The notes under the pieces are model-generated. The model ran no database searches. It saw only the letters and a list, made by a program, of their open reading frames with translations, and had not been told where the DNA came from. From the NCBI GenBank assembly GCA_964408155.1, contig CAYOYJ010000130.1:1-6543 (forward strand): a stretch of DNA of 6,543 nucleotides. The letters run 5' to 3'. Within the stretch, counting starts at the first letter, position 1. Each line of letters begins with the position of its first letter. The stretch comes from JAAYKM01 sp964408155 (GTDB lineage Bacteria; Desulfobacterota; Syntrophia; Syntrophales; JAAYKM01). Both the position numbers and the translations under genes were made by a program. This document shows, in pieces, positions 6,047-6,543 of the stretch.

Positions 6047-6543
6047 ATGGCGAATGTGGTTGTCATAGGAACGCAGTGGGGTGATGAGGGGAAGGGTAAG
6101 GTCGTCGATCTTTACGCGGAACACGCGGACGTCATCGCCCGATTTCAGGGCGGTAACAATGCCGGGCACACTCTGGTCGTCAAGGGAGAGCAGACGATTC
6201 TCCACATCATTCCTTCCGGGATATTGCACAATCATAAAACCTGCATTATCGGCAACGGCGTTGTGGTGGATCCCGGCGTTTTGATTGAAGAAATTGAAGG
6301 GCTGCGTCAGAGGGGACTGTTCCCCTCTGACACAAAGCTTTATTTAAGCGAAAACGCCCATGTGATCATGCCTTATCATAAGCGGATCGATCTGGCCAAG
6401 GAGGCCCATACAAGGGGACGAAAGATCGGAACAACCGGCAGAGGAATCGGCCCGGCTTATGAAGACAAGGTGTCGCGCATGGGCATCAAGGTCTCCGACC
6501 TGCTGGATGATAAGATGTTCCAGGACAAATTAAAACGTAATCT
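6047..6543 (+). CDS. purA: Adenylosuccinate synthetase, N-terminal part (cut by window end)
   Basis: PurA joins IMP and aspartate using GTP to make adenylosuccinate, the first committed step to AMP. The window holds the first 165 residues of a protein usually near 430. The signature GTQWGDEGKGK occupies 8-18 with the catalytic aspartate D13. NNAGHT contains the catalytic histidine H41. The IMP-binding GTTGRGIGPAYEDK segment spans 128-141. The ATG at 6047 has GGGAG seven bases upstream and is only 22 bases past the serA stop, so it is very probably cotranscribed with serC and serA. The reading frame is intact up to the edge. Confidence 0.97.
   Translation, partial: MANVVVIGTQWGDEGKGKVVDLYAEHADVIARFQGGNNAGHTLVVKGEQTILHIIPSGILHNHKTCIIGNGVVVDPGVLIEEIEGLRQRGLFPSDTKLYLSENAHVIMPYHKRIDLAKEAHTRGRKIGTTGRGIGPAYEDKVSRMGIKVSDLLDDKMFQDKLKRN

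Overview
The window carries ordinary bacterial housekeeping genes plus one decayed gene. The mix suggests a Gram-negative anaerobe of the Desulfobacterota/Deltaproteobacteria, possibly near Syntrophus or Smithella. That guess rests on the style of the proteins, on the use of the SerC type known from Methanosarcina and alphaproteobacteria, and on moderate GC. It was not checked by any search.

Left part (1-1745). A membrane-anchored sensor protein, probably a histidine kinase, reads leftwards off the window edge from position 560. Behind it lie about 620 bases with no credible gene. They hold a perfect inverted repeat, TTCGAC-6-GTCGAA, over a candidate promoter for the sensor, a second partial copy of that sequence 88 bases away, and a G/C-rich cluster of overlapping hairpins around 884-950. 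Next comes a wrecked adenine deaminase gene (ade, about 1181-1725). Its N-terminal metal-site region and its C-terminal tail are still readable, but in three different frames and with most of the middle missing.

Middle (1746-3272). radA, for DNA repair and recombination, is intact on the minus strand and converges on the ade remnant. Its upstream region is shared with the divergent ser operon. Each side has a sigma70-like promoter with 17-base spacing, and a short inverted repeat overlaps the -35 box on the serC side.

Right part (3273-6543). serC (phosphoserine aminotransferase), serA (3-phosphoglycerate dehydrogenase) and purA (adenylosuccinate synthetase, cut by the window end) lie head to tail with gaps of 40 and 22 bases and a clear ribosome binding site before serA and purA. 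SerA oxidises 3-phosphoglycerate and SerC transaminates the product, so the pair gives phosphoserine. PurA then makes the first committed step from IMP to AMP. Serine supplies glycine and one-carbon units for purine synthesis, which may explain the grouping.

I see no convincing undescribed system. The most informative items are the ade pseudogene, the SerC subtype, and the two uncharacterised intergenic signals at 625-724 and 884-950.
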